From Brassicibacter mesophilus (GTDB lineage: Bacteria > Bacillota > Clostridia > Tissierellales > Proteiniboraceae): 64,000 nt of DNA. Made by a program: the position numbers and the translations under genes. This document shows, piece after piece, positions 27,071-37,255 of this stretch (the stretch's first letter is position 1; every line of letters starts with the position of its first letter). Under the pieces are notes generated by a model. That model was given only the letters and a program-made list of their open reading frames with translations. It searched no databases and was not told the DNA's origin. The stretch is from contig NZ_JBNPXI010000005.1 in NCBI RefSeq assembly GCF_050433385.1, positions 1 through 64,000 of the forward strand, given 5' to 3'.

Positions 27071-28336
27071 ATGAAGAAGATTATATTTATTCCAGCCAAG
27101 AACTCTTTGAAAAATAGTGGGAAATTAAAGGTTGCTGCATATTGCAGAGTTAGTACAGAGCGAGAAACTCAGAAAAGTAGCATTGATACTCAAATAAAAT
27201 ATTATACTGAGTTAATTCAAACAAATCCAGAATGGGATTTCGCAGGTGTATTTTATGATTACGAAAGTGGGCTTAGAAAAGAGAAACGGAATGGTTTGGA
27301 TTCTATGCTTAAAAAGGCATATCGTGGTGAAATTGATTATATAATTACCAAGTCTATCAGTAGATTGTCCAGAAATGTGTTAGATACGTTAACTATTATC
27401 CGAAGTTTAAAGGCAAAAGGTATTAATATCTATTTTGAAAAGGAAAATTTAAATTCACTTGAAGCAGAAAAAGAAATAGATATCGCATTTAATGGAGTTT
27501 TAGCACAGGAGGAGAGCAGAAATTTAAGTGAAAATGTTCAATGGGGATACAAACGTAAATTTGAAAAAGGTGATGATTTTGTCGGCAAGATGCCTATGGG
27601 TTACAAGAACGTTAATAATGAATGGATAATCGTACCTGAAGAAGCCGAAGTCATAAGGAAAATCTATCGGCTGTACTTAGAAGGTAGTACACTGCAACAA
27701 ATAAAAGAATATCTGGAAGAACATCAGATTAAAACTGCTACAGGCAAAGAAACATGGGCAACAGCAGTTATTCAAAAGATACTGAAGAACGAGAAATATA
27801 AGGGTGATTCTCTATTGCAAAAGACCTATACAGAAGATTTTATAACAGGTAAAAAAAGTAAGAATGTTGGTCAAAGAGAGCGTTACTATATAACAAATAG
27901 TCATCTAGCTATTATTATTGTCGAAGTATTTGATAAGGTTCAAGAAGAAATGTCTAGACGTGCAAGGTTAGTCCGTAAAGAAGATGGCACAGTGGAATCC
28001 AGCGCCAGCAAATATAATGGTAAATATCTTTTGGGAAATCTTCTTGTGTGTGGAGACTGTGGTGCTTCATATAGAAGGAGAACTGAAAGAGGTAAAGTTG
28101 TTTGGCGGTGTGCAACGAGAATCGAAAAGGGTAAAGAAAGCTGCTCCCATTCCCCCACTATAGATGAAAAATGGATTCAAAATGTCTTAGGTGAAAAGAT
28201 TTGCGGGAATATCGGTTATAATGAAGAGATTGGAAGGAATAAAGTTGAACGTATTTTTGTGTTTAGTAAAAATTTAGAAATCCGATGTAAAGATGAAAGT
28301 GCATTTAGCATTAAGCTCTTACAGAATAAAATGTGA
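27071..28336 (+). CDS. Serine site-specific recombinase (large resolvase type)
   Basis: 421-aa recombinase. N-terminal resolvase domain with catalytic Ser28 in YCRVSTE and the SISRLSRNVLD motif; a recombinase domain (about 165-270, with GYKN and VPEEAEVIRKIYRLYLEG); a zinc-ribbon domain with CGDCG and later CAT/CSH cysteines (about 335-370). It is shorter than typical 500-550-aa large serine integrases because the coiled-coil tail is missing, but reads through intact. It starts 90 bp after rlmD and is the only recombinase at the left side of the defence island, so it is the best candidate integrase for that island. Confidence 0.85.
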   Translation: MKKIIFIPAKNSLKNSGKLKVAAYCRVSTERETQKSSIDTQIKYYTELIQTNPEWDFAGVFYDYESGLRKEKRNGLDSMLKKAYRGEIDYIITKSISRLSRNVLDTLTIIRSLKAKGINIYFEKENLNSLEAEKEIDIAFNGVLAQEESRNLSENVQWGYKRKFEKGDDFVGKMPMGYKNVNNEWIIVPEEAEVIRKIYRLYLEGSTLQQIKEYLEEHQIKTATGKETWATAVIQKILKNEKYKGDSLLQKTYTEDFITGKKSKNVGQRERYYITNSHLAIIIVEVFDKVQEEMSRRARLVRKEDGTVESSASKYNGKYLLGNLLVCGDCGASYRRRTERGKVVWRCATRIEKGKESCSHSPTIDEKWIQNVLGEKICGNIGYNEEIGRNKVERIFVFSKNLEIRCKDESAFSIKLLQNKM

Positions 28337-28742
28337 GATAGTAAGATATTTAAATATTCTGCAAGTTATTGTCTAAAAAAATAAGTACATGTTGAAAAGT
28401 ATCAGGAAAGGATATACAATTATGGTAACAATATTATTTATCTCATTATCTCCTTTAAGAGATTTTTATAAAGAGTGATTGAAAAGTCATTTTCTAAAAT
28501 AAGAGCGAAAAAAGATATTAAATTTGAAATAAAATAAGATATTGATGTACTATCTAAATCTGTAAAAGGTTGGGTAAGGGAATTGCTCTGACTTTAAAGG
28601 AAATTAAGAAATCGAAGGAAATATTGGTTGCTATTGAAGTGTAAATCATTCATCGAAGCTAGTTATATTTTCACTCAGGAAGGATCAATTCTTGGGGAAC
28701 CACCAACCAAACTTAGCAAAGTTAATAAAGGAGGGATGCTGT
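28337..28742. other. Gene-free stretch behind the recombinase
   Basis: About 400 bp of AT-rich sequence with only very short ORFs (for example 29 codons from about 28389) that match nothing I recognise. Possible decayed material at the junction between recombinase and cargo. Confidence 0.5.
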
Positions 28743-28847
28743 ATGATGTTTAAAAGAATGAAACAAGCATTATTAAATGTGAAATTTGAAAGTGTCACTG
28801 TCAACATCGGATTTATTGGCTTGAACTTCGCTTGGGGTTCTTCCTAA
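28743..28847 (+). CDS. 34-aa small protein, unknown
   Basis: ATG 28743 to TAA 28847 behind a near-perfect RBS (AAAGGAGGGATG, ending about 7 nt before the start). It begins MMFKRMKQALLNVKFESVTV and ends IGFIGLNFAWGSS: a basic amphipathic start followed by a hydrophobic C-terminal half. I do not recognise a family. The strong RBS suggests it is translated; it could be a small cargo protein or the 5' remnant of a longer gene. Confidence 0.4.
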   Translation: MMFKRMKQALLNVKFESVTVNIGFIGLNFAWGSS

Positions 28848-28966
28848 ATGAATATGCATCAAGTGTCTATTTTGAGAAGGTTGACATGATTTTACATGAG
28901 GAAATTATTATGAGTTACAAATAGTGATTAATGATAATTATTTTAAAATTCTAGGAGGATAGAAGT

Positions 28967-31855
28967 GTGGATAGTTATTTTAAAAAGCAGTATAAAAACT
29001 TAAAATATGTAAAAGTGTCGGACTCTTTACCAGGATTAAGAAATGCTCAGATTGGTGCTATTCATGCAATTTCATCTTATTTTACACTTCCTAGAAGCAA
29101 GTCAGCTATTGTTGTGATGCCTACTGGTTCAGGGAAAACTGCAGTACTTATGATGTCTCCTTATGTTCTGGAAGGTAAAAAAGCACTCGTCGTAACTCCA
29201 AGCGTTATGGTGCGAGGACAGATATTTGAGGATTTCGCTTCTCTAAGAACATTATGTAAAGCAACAGTTTTAAATAATAATGTTAAAAAGCCCAATATTT
29301 TTGAACTGAAAAACATGTATTCTGAAGAACATTATGAATCAGTTTGTAATGCAGATGTTGTGGTCGCGACACCAAAATGTGCGTTATCACTTTCCATAAC
29401 TGAAGGAATTCGTGAAAAATTTGATGTTGTACTCATAGATGAAGCTCATCATGTACCAGCAAAAACATGGGAACAAATTCTCATAAATATTAATTGGGCG
29501 AAGCAAGTACTTTTTACGGCTACCCCTTTTAGATTAGATAAAAAAGAAATAAAAGGTGAAATGATTTATTCTTATCCATTGTCGATGGCTTATAGCGACG
29601 GGATTTTCGGAGAAATTGAATATATTCCAATAAATGAGGCACCGAATAAAGATTATTTAATTGCAAAAAAGGCAGAGAGAGTTTTTTATGCTGATAGACA
29701 ATTAGGATATGATCATTACCTGATGGTTAGAACGAACACAAAGGACAGTGCAAAGGAATTAGAAAAACTATACTTATCGGAAACTTCATTAGTATTAAAG
29801 CGCATTGACAGCTCTATGAGTAACAAAACAATAAAAAAATATATCGATGAATTAAAGGATAAAACACTCGATGGAATTATTTGTGTAGATATGCTAGGCG
29901 AAGGGTTTGACTTTCCTAACTTAAAAATTGCAGCAATTCATTCACCACATAAGTCTTTGGCGAGTACATTGCAGTTTATTGGCAGGTTTGCTAGAACTAA
30001 TAGCGATAATATTGGAACAGCAAAGTTTATTGCTATGAATGATAATGAGTTACTAATTGAAAATGAAGCTTTATATACAAATGAAGCTATTTGGCAGGAT
30101 ATTATTATTGATTTGAGTGAGAACAGAACAAAAGAGGAAGAGCAGACAAAAGAATATTTTAAAACATTTAGAAAAATTGATAACTCATTAAATGATGGTG
30201 TGGTAGAGATTTCTCTACATAGTATTAGACCGAATTGCCATGCAAAAATATTAAAAGTATCTGAATTTGATATAACCGCAAAATTTCCTGACCTGTGTAA
30301 TGTCACAGAAGAAGTATTAATTAATGAAAATGATAATACTGTTATTGGGATTGGAAAAGAAAATTCTACACCAAAATGGATAACAAATGATAGTATTCTT
30401 GACATTAATAATATTTTATATATAGTTCATTATCAAAAAGAATGTGGATTATTGTTTATATATTCTCAAAATAAAACAAAAATAGTATACGATTCAATTG
30501 CGAAAAGCTTTTCTGGAAGTTATAGTAAAATTCCAAAATATCAGATGAATCGCGTGTTAGGAGAACTTAATGGGTTTGAGATATTTAATTCAGGAATGCA
30601 AAATCGATATGTAGAATCGGGTGAATCTTATAGAATATCAGCTGGTTCTGATGTTAGTTCTGCTATAGATCCAATAACGGGACAGTTATACTCGCCAGGG
30701 CATGTGTTTTGCAAGGCATCGACTGACGAAAGTGAAATCACTATTGGATATAGCAGTGGATCCAAAATGTGGAGCAGCTCATACATGTCAATTCCACAAT
30801 TTGTAAAATGGTGCGACTTTAATGGTAAAAAGATTGTCAATGCAGATATGAAGGTTAAGACGAATACAAATTTTGATTTTTTACCTATGCCGACACCATT
30901 ACAAAAATATCCAGAGAACATTTTTATATGTGATTATTCAGCAGATACATATAGCTCTGCACCGGTACTCAAAGAGGAAATTGAAGGTATTTTCAAAAGT
31001 ATTTTAACAGACATTCCTCCGAGGATAATTAAAATAGTGCCGAATACCATAACAATTGAATTTAGGCATGAGGGCGAAGTCGAGTATATTGATTGTGACG
31101 TCAATGGAAACTACTCGTCAATGAATACTCAGTTTAGGCTTATAGATGGAAGAAGTGTAATGCCACTTGCTGATTATCTCAATGAATATCCACTAATATT
31201 TAAAACAACCGATGATATTCTAATACAAGGGATTGAACAGTTTCAAGGTAATCCGGAAGCAATTGTCTATACGTCAGATAATATTATTGGAATTGATTGG
31301 GATAAATATGGAACTGATAGAAGTGTAGAGGTCAATGATTCTATCCATCATCCAACAGAGATTTCAATACAAACAACAGTAGAAGAAATACTGAAAAATG
31401 ATGCGAATAACAAGTTCATTATATATGATCATTCGAGTAGTGAAATGGCAGATTTTATTACAATACAGGAAACCGAATTTACATTTGAAGTGGTGCTTTA
31501 CCATGTGAAGAAAATGTCAGCGACAACATACAATAATAGTGTCAATGATGTATATGAAGTTGCAGGACAAGCTGTGAAATCAACGATTTGGCTTAAAACT
31601 AAACCTGGATTTATTAAAAAAATTGCAGATAGAAGACGAAGCGGACATTGTCAATTTATTCATGGTGATTATGATACTTTCAAAATTACGATGAAACAAA
31701 ATAAGCAATTGGTTGGTAAAATAATAATTGTACAACCATCGATATGCCCTAACAAACCAATTCCTGATAAAATTCAACGTATATTAGCGGCATCTCACTA
31801 TTATATAAATAATTCTGGAAAAGTTAAGAAGCTATTAATATGGGGGAGCATTTGA
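28967..31855 (+). CDS. SF2 DEAD/DEAH-type helicase with a large C-terminal region, putative nuclease-like tail
   Basis: 962-aa protein. The N-terminal half is an SF2 translocase: PTGSGKT (52-58), DEAH (158-161), TATPFR, GEGFDFPNL and FIGRFART. The long C-terminal half has no assignment I can name, but near the end shows EMADFI (Asp829), then LYHVK (His846, Lys848) and VYEVAGQAVKS. This resembles a PD-(D/E)XK-like core of helicase-linked nucleases; that is inference. GTG start with AGGAGG. It stands alone, between the recombinase and a TatD remnant. Together with the island context it is probably a defence or restriction protein; DNA repair is the alternative. Confidence 0.75.
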   Translation: MDSYFKKQYKNLKYVKVSDSLPGLRNAQIGAIHAISSYFTLPRSKSAIVVMPTGSGKTAVLMMSPYVLEGKKALVVTPSVMVRGQIFEDFASLRTLCKATVLNNNVKKPNIFELKNMYSEEHYESVCNADVVVATPKCALSLSITEGIREKFDVVLIDEAHHVPAKTWEQILININWAKQVLFTATPFRLDKKEIKGEMIYSYPLSMAYSDGIFGEIEYIPINEAPNKDYLIAKKAERVFYADRQLGYDHYLMVRTNTKDSAKELEKLYLSETSLVLKRIDSSMSNKTIKKYIDELKDKTLDGIICVDMLGEGFDFPNLKIAAIHSPHKSLASTLQFIGRFARTNSDNIGTAKFIAMNDNELLIENEALYTNEAIWQDIIIDLSENRTKEEEQTKEYFKTFRKIDNSLNDGVVEISLHSIRPNCHAKILKVSEFDITAKFPDLCNVTEEVLINENDNTVIGIGKENSTPKWITNDSILDINNILYIVHYQKECGLLFIYSQNKTKIVYDSIAKSFSGSYSKIPKYQMNRVLGELNGFEIFNSGMQNRYVESGESYRISAGSDVSSAIDPITGQLYSPGHVFCKASTDESEITIGYSSGSKMWSSSYMSIPQFVKWCDFNGKKIVNADMKVKTNTNFDFLPMPTPLQKYPENIFICDYSADTYSSAPVLKEEIEGIFKSILTDIPPRIIKIVPNTITIEFRHEGEVEYIDCDVNGNYSSMNTQFRLIDGRSVMPLADYLNEYPLIFKTTDDILIQGIEQFQGNPEAIVYTSDNIIGIDWDKYGTDRSVEVNDSIHHPTEISIQTTVEEILKNDANNKFIIYDHSSSEMADFITIQETEFTFEVVLYHVKKMSATTYNNSVNDVYEVAGQAVKSTIWLKTKPGFIKKIADRRRSGHCQFIHGDYDTFKITMKQNKQLVGKIIIVQPSICPNKPIPDKIQRILAASHYYINNSGKVKKLLIWGSI

Positions 31856-32054
31856 ATTGTTTATATCATAAATTGCTATGAGATACAGTCGAAAAAATTG
31901 GAGCATTAACATTCTTATTATTTGATTTAAAGAAAAATGATAGTTTGCAGGAATCTAGCATTTTGAAAATTGAAAAAGTAAACATGTCTTTTATCGAAAC
32001 TGAAATAATGATAAAAAAGTTGAGAAGTGTCCCTAAGGTTTTGCACTTGAAAGA

Positions 32055-32261
32055 GGCTATTATTTTTCTATAAACCAACAAATGGTTCGTAGCATTTCTG
32101 GCAAGAGGATAATTGATACTATTCCAGTAGATAAAATACTGATAGAGAGTGATGCTCCATTTACGCATGGCTTAAGAGATAGATACGATTTATTTTTTGT
32201 ACATGAAATATATGCTTATTTAGCTAAAACAAGAAATCTGTTAATTGGAAGATATTTCTAA
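32055..32261 (+). pseudogene. C-terminal remnant of a TatD-family (QatD-like) nuclease
   Basis: One open frame of 68 codons encodes GYYFSINQQM followed by GKRIIDTIPVDKILIESDAP and FTHGLRDRYD. The IESDAPF block is the C-terminal TatD metal-binding signature and the spacing fits the family. There is no start and the upstream 150 bp reads in another frame, so it is a broken 3' end. Defence-associated TatD proteins occur in the Qat system, and this sits among defence genes, so a lost Qat-like system is a reasonable inference. 32262-32494 holds no further gene. Confidence 0.65.
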
Positions 32262-32494
32262 AATTATTAATTTTAAAAAAGTTCTTTTATAGTATTGCAA
32301 GAAATTACTGGTTTTAGTTGTAAATTGTATACACCATAAGGAATCAATAAATCTTTATGATACCATTATTATCTACTAAAGGCATGTGGATACGATTATA
32401 CTTTTTTCACACAAAAAAGCAGCCACATAATATATAACGTAAATGTATAATAACATTAATTGTAAATAATATATATTTACAAAAGGGGACTACT

Positions 32495-35400
32495 ATGGGT
32501 ATTAATAAATATGATTTTGCAGCTAAAATTTTGAAATATTGGTATTTGATTGAGTTTCTTGATCAAGTTAATTTTCCTGCGGAAAGTAGAGAAAATCGGG
32601 AAAGTAACAAAAGGGTAGCAGAAGGCGAAATAAATTGGTATAAGAAGATCACTTTATATCATTCATTTTTTCCAGGGGAGAAAAGTCCAACTATGGCTTT
32701 TGAAGAGGACGCTCAGATCTATTCAAATCATGGAGAAATATCGGATGAAATTTGTATCTGCATGGGTAAGGTGAGTCGAGGAAAATGTGACAAATATCTT
32801 AAGCAAAAATTTGGGTTAAAAGATGATACGGTTGAGGAGGACCATAGCAAAATTTGTTTAATTGGACTTAAATGTGATTCTCAGGGTATTTATATTGAAA
32901 AGAGTCTCAGTATTTCTCCACTGATTTGGGGAATTTTGCGCTTACAACATCATAAAGGTGAAATCAACAATGAAAACTTGGCAGAGTTGCTTTCATTAAA
33001 TGATTACAGTACAGATATGTCCTTAATGGAAGAACAACTGATGTATAGTGATGCGGATGGAAAACGTAGAGGAAAAGAACTTTCTTCTGAATTACTACAA
33101 CAACTGTGTCACTCTGTTGTAAGCAAATATATCTTCTCGCTCTTCGGAAGTGATGATTTAGTGATAACGGAAGGTGTTGTGATATATAAAAGATACCAAT
33201 CAGAAGAGGACAAGGCCAAAGATAGTGATTCCCTTTATTTTAGTGATTTAAGTAATAGCTTTTTTACGAATGATTTGCACATGATTCTCAATAGTAATAT
33301 CTTACGCAGTCCCAGCAGCGGTAAAGATTCTGCACAAGAGACGTTCATTGATTATATTGTAGGAGCTTACGCAGAAGAATATCCTGAAACTAAATGGATA
33401 GACTTCTCTAAACGGATAGATATTCGTAAAGGCTGGGATGGAAGTGACATGGCTGGCAGACAAGACTTTTTTAATCAGTATTTTGATATCTCTATGGCAC
33501 CAATTGGTAAATGGCCTTCTAAATATATGCCGGCATTTATGCAGCAGTTAGCTATTAATTTTGGTATGCATCCAGAGGAAATAGGTAGAACCATTTTTTC
33601 AGTCAATGGACCTCCTGGTACAGGGAAGACTACACTTTTAAAGGAGATTATCGCAGGAAATCTTGTAGAGAGAGCTCGACTTCTGGTAGCATATGATGAC
33701 CCGGATAAGGCATTTGCAGAAAAACGTTTTCAAGATGGTGACAAATCCAAAAATGGATACAGTAATTATCATAGTGTATATTATGAATTGAAAGATGATG
33801 CCATCAAAAAGTATGGAATGTTAGTTGCTTCTTGCAATAATGCAGCGGTTGAAAATATTACAAAAGAGCTGCCGGACGGAACGGCTCTGTGCAAGGGCCT
33901 ACTGTCGGATGAGAAGGATAACCCAGCTGTTGTAAGCGGGTTGGACGATGTGCGGAGGCTGTTTGATAAAGAGGAAGTCATTCACACAGAAGAGCATAAA
34001 ATCTGGAATGACGAGCAAAATCAATTCTGCTTTGAATCATATTCAGATATTTATTTCTCGAAATATGCTAATGATATGTTGGATTCAAAGATAAAAACAG
34101 AGCATAGTCGATGGGGAATTATATCGGCACCTTTTGGTAAGACAAGCAATATAACTCACTATGCTCAAAAGGTGTTGCTTCCATATATCAAGGACTTTGG
34201 CACAAACGATAAAATCGCAGAGCGTAAAAAAAAGTACAAAGAAACTGCAGGGCAGTTCAAGGAGCAACTTGACATAGTGGAAGAAATACAGCATCGTATT
34301 AGGACTGTTAGCCATGCAAGGAGACGTTTTCAGGAGAAAAAAATTGAGCTTACACAGCAATGTGCTCATTTGATGGAAGCAATTAACGAAAATCAGCAGT
34401 GCATCAAACAACTTCAAGAACGGGCTATAGCATTGGAGGGCCAACAGCAAGAAGTTGTAGATTTGGAGCAGGGAGCGATTCAAACAGTAGACTCCTTGCA
34501 GACACAAAAAGAACATCAATCAATTCTTATACGTGACTTAGAGCGTGAAATTCAAGATATTCGCAGAGAAATCATGGCACTTGAAGGTAGGCGCAGCATA
34601 AAAGATTGGTTTTTTGCACTAATCGGAAAAGTCGGTATGCTTACTAAAACGATTGATGAAGAGTATGCAAAACTATCTTCCATAGAAAGTCTGTACAAGG
34701 AACATAGTGATTGCTTACATCAAGTTCTTGGGCGAATGCAAGAACAGAAAAAACTTTGTAAGGAACTGTCCTTACAGGTACAACAGTTTGATAGGGAGCA
34801 TAAAGAGGTTATCAAGAGAACAAAGGCAGCTGAAGATGAAAAAAAGCAAAGAGATCAGTCGATAAATGATGTGAAGGATGCGATTGAGCGGGCGCAGATG
34901 GAGTACCAGAGTCTGTTACAATCTGCAAAAAATACGGAGAATATTTTGCATCAGATGACCGTTTTGGATGAATCGTTTTGGGAAATGTATGACAGTAAAT
35001 CGGAAGAGGAGAATACCAAAGCACAAGTGTTGAACCCATGGCTTACTGTTGAATATAATCGAGAGAGAGAAAAACTGTTTTATCTTGCCCTGCAAGTGCA
35101 TAAGAATTTTCTTTTGGCATCCAAGTCCTGTTTCTATAATATTAGAAATCTTGCCTTGATGTGGCGCTTGATTGAAGATAATGAAGGAAAGTTGGCAACC
35201 TTTTCTACGAGAGACCGGGGAAACTGTTTTGGCCCATTATTAAATACTATTTTTTTATTAACGCCAGTCCTTTCCACTACTTTTGCATCTGTGGGAAGTA
35301 TGCTTTCTGATATTAAGAAACAAGGAGAGTTTGGTCTGTTAATTATTGATGAAGCAGGTCAGGCACAGCCACAAATGGCATTGGGGGCCTTGTACCGCTT

Positions 35401-36928
35401 CCAGCGTGCTATTGTTGTGGGTGATCCGAAACAGGTAGAGCCTGTCGTTACTGCAGAGATGGATACAATGAAAAAGATTATCCGTAATAATGAAAACAGT
35501 TTGTATCAGTCAAAGACACATTCTGTTCAGGAATTTGCAGACCGTATTAATCCTATTGGTACATACTACACAGATTCATCGGGTGATGATAAAACATGGG
35601 TCGGATGCCCGCTGGTAGTACACCGAAGATGTATTAGCCCTATGTATGAAATATCGAATGCCATTTCCTATGATAACACTATGAAGCAGCAAACCCAGAA
35701 GCCAAAACCAGAAGAGGAAGCACGCTTTTGTTTGGAAAGTTCCCGTTGGATTAACGTATGTGGTACTGAGAATAGTAGCAGCGGTAAAGATCATTATGTG
35801 AAGACACAAGGGCAAAAGGCTATAGAACTAATTTTGAAAGCATTTTTAAAAACTGAGGAAATACCGAGTTTGTATGTGATTACTCCTTTCACCACGGTAA
35901 AAGATGGTCTCAAGAAAGAATTAAGTAAATTACCCGAATACCGTAATAATAAGCGTATTCAGGATTGGGCAGGAACCCATATTGGTACGGTTCATACTTT
36001 TCAGGGTAAGGAGGCCGATGAGGTAATCTTTTTGCTTGGTTGTGATAAAAATGCACTTTCTGCTGTTCGGTGGGTAAATACAAACATTGTAAATGTTGCA
36101 GCCACCAGAGCCAAGTATCGCTTGTATATCATAGGAGATTATATGGTTTGGCAACATTCTTATGTAATGCAGCAAGTAAAATGCATTATGGACAGCTATG
36201 CTATCCGTGTATTACATGAAATTGCTAAACATCCAGAGTTGGAGGCGAACCAAAATCAAGTAGAATCATTGCTGAAGCAGGTACCCTCAAGTGAGGCCTT
36301 CCAGGTGGAAGACGAGATTAGCGATGTCATGGTCAATACCTTTTTGAAGGCAATTTCTGATATATGGAAGGACCAGAATCATTTGTCAGAGGAAGAATTA
36401 GGCAAATTGGGACTTTCGTCGATTTATCTGCAGCATATTGAGCCAAAGATAAAGCAGAAGCTTATCTGGGGATTAAAACTCTATTCTCTTTTTGCATTGC
36501 TTAAAGAACGATATGAATTAGATGATATGGATTACTCCTGCAGTGGAATCATGTTGTGTAAAGCAATGGAGCTACAACTAAAAGATTGTCTTCTGCCCAG
36601 TTTTCAGCGACTTTTTCCAACCATAAAAGTTAATGGAAACAATTTATCCCAGATACGTCCTGAAAAGGCGATGGTGGGAGTCTTTACACAGGTTTTAAAG
36701 AAAGAAAGTAATCGGGAACAGTTGGCTCAGAGGCAGGCAATGTATCATAATGAGCTATGCGATAAAAGATGGTGGGACATATATTACAGGAATCTATCTG
36801 ATTTCAGGGATTTAAGGAATACTTGTTGTCACCCAGGCTTTTTTGGATGGGATAAGGTAGAAGCCTTAATTTGTATTCTTTTTACTAGAGATGAATTCTC
36901 GAAAACTACTGTAGGGAAGAGTTTGTAG
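32495..36928 (+). CDS. 1477-aa SF1 (UPF1/DNA2-like) helicase with coiled coil and C-terminal HEPN-like Rx4H motif
   Basis: Walker A GPPGTGKT (372-379) and motif II DEAGQ (952-956) are separated by a long, Gln/Glu-rich coiled coil (about 580-830) inserted into the first RecA domain. The second RecA domain has GDPKQVEPV, GTVHTFQGKEADEVIFLL and NVAATRAKYRLYIIGD, as in AAA_11/AAA_12 helicases. The N-terminal 360 residues are unassigned. The C-terminal 150 residues are helical and end with LRNTCCHPGF: R1441 to H1446 forms an Rx4H motif like HEPN RNases. RBS AAAAGGGG before ATG 32495. Probable nucleic-acid-sensing defence helicase, resembling in design, but not identical to, known helicase-effector systems. 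Confidence 0.7.
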   Translation: MGINKYDFAAKILKYWYLIEFLDQVNFPAESRENRESNKRVAEGEINWYKKITLYHSFFPGEKSPTMAFEEDAQIYSNHGEISDEICICMGKVSRGKCDKYLKQKFGLKDDTVEEDHSKICLIGLKCDSQGIYIEKSLSISPLIWGILRLQHHKGEINNENLAELLSLNDYSTDMSLMEEQLMYSDADGKRRGKELSSELLQQLCHSVVSKYIFSLFGSDDLVITEGVVIYKRYQSEEDKAKDSDSLYFSDLSNSFFTNDLHMILNSNILRSPSSGKDSAQETFIDYIVGAYAEEYPETKWIDFSKRIDIRKGWDGSDMAGRQDFFNQYFDISMAPIGKWPSKYMPAFMQQLAINFGMHPEEIGRTIFSVNGPPGTGKTTLLKEIIAGNLVERARLLVAYDDPDKAFAEKRFQDGDKSKNGYSNYHSVYYELKDDAIKKYGMLVASCNNAAVENITKELPDGTALCKGLLSDEKDNPAVVSGLDDVRRLFDKEEVIHTEEHKIWNDEQNQFCFESYSDIYFSKYANDMLDSKIKTEHSRWGIISAPFGKTSNITHYAQKVLLPYIKDFGTNDKIAERKKKYKETAGQFKEQLDIVEEIQHRIRTVSHARRRFQEKKIELTQQCAHLMEAINENQQCIKQLQERAIALEGQQQEVVDLEQGAIQTVDSLQTQKEHQSILIRDLEREIQDIRREIMALEGRRSIKDWFFALIGKVGMLTKTIDEEYAKLSSIESLYKEHSDCLHQVLGRMQEQKKLCKELSLQVQQFDREHKEVIKRTKAAEDEKKQRDQSINDVKDAIERAQMEYQSLLQSAKNTENILHQMTVLDESFWEMYDSKSEEENTKAQVLNPWLTVEYNREREKLFYLALQVHKNFLLASKSCFYNIRNLALMWRLIEDNEGKLATFSTRDRGNCFGPLLNTIFLLTPVLSTTFASVGSMLSDIKKQGEFGLLIIDEAGQAQPQMALGALYRFQRAIVVGDPKQVEPVVTAEMDTMKKIIRNNENSLYQSKTHSVQEFADRINPIGTYYTDSSGDDKTWVGCPLVVHRRCISPMYEISNAISYDNTMKQQTQKPKPEEEARFCLESSRWINVCGTENSSSGKDHYVKTQGQKAIELILKAFLKTEEIPSLYVITPFTTVKDGLKKELSKLPEYRNNKRIQDWAGTHIGTVHTFQGKEADEVIFLLGCDKNALSAVRWVNTNIVNVAATRAKYRLYIIGDYMVWQHSYVMQQVKCIMDSYAIRVLHEIAKHPELEANQNQVESLLKQVPSSEAFQVEDEISDVMVNTFLKAISDIWKDQNHLSEEELGKLGLSSIYLQHIEPKIKQKLIWGLKLYSLFALLKERYELDDMDYSCSGIMLCKAMELQLKDCLLPSFQRLFPTIKVNGNNLSQIRPEKAMVGVFTQVLKKESNREQLAQRQAMYHNELCDKRWWDIYYRNLSDFRDLRNTCCHPGFFGWDKVEALICILFTRDEFSKTTVGKSL

Positions 36929-37187
36929 GAGTATGCTTTTTATAAATTAAAGAAGATAAGAAAATTGGATGTAGAATTATAATCTTTAATTGGAGCGAAA
37001 GATTATTTTAGAGTGGAGAAAATGTATAGCATTTTTTATTATATATCACTGGGAAGTACTATTTATGAATCTGCACTTTCCTCCCATACAATAGTTTTAC
37101 ATGATGTTATATTGCAAGAACGTTACACCTACAGATAATGTTTTCAATGCATACGCAGTTGAGAGAGCTGTTTTCCATAAAAATTTG

Positions 37188-37216
37188 TTGACGGTTTTTT
37201 ATTAAGAGAGTATCAT
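37188..37216 (+). promoter_or_regulatory. Promoter of the IetAS-like operon
   Basis: TTGACG (37188-37193), 17-bp spacer, TATCAT (37211-37216), 40 bp upstream of the ietA start. The remaining part of 36929-37187 shows no gene. Confidence 0.55.
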
Positions 37217-37255
37217 ATACTATGTATAAGTATAATTATATGGGAGGTGATTTCT

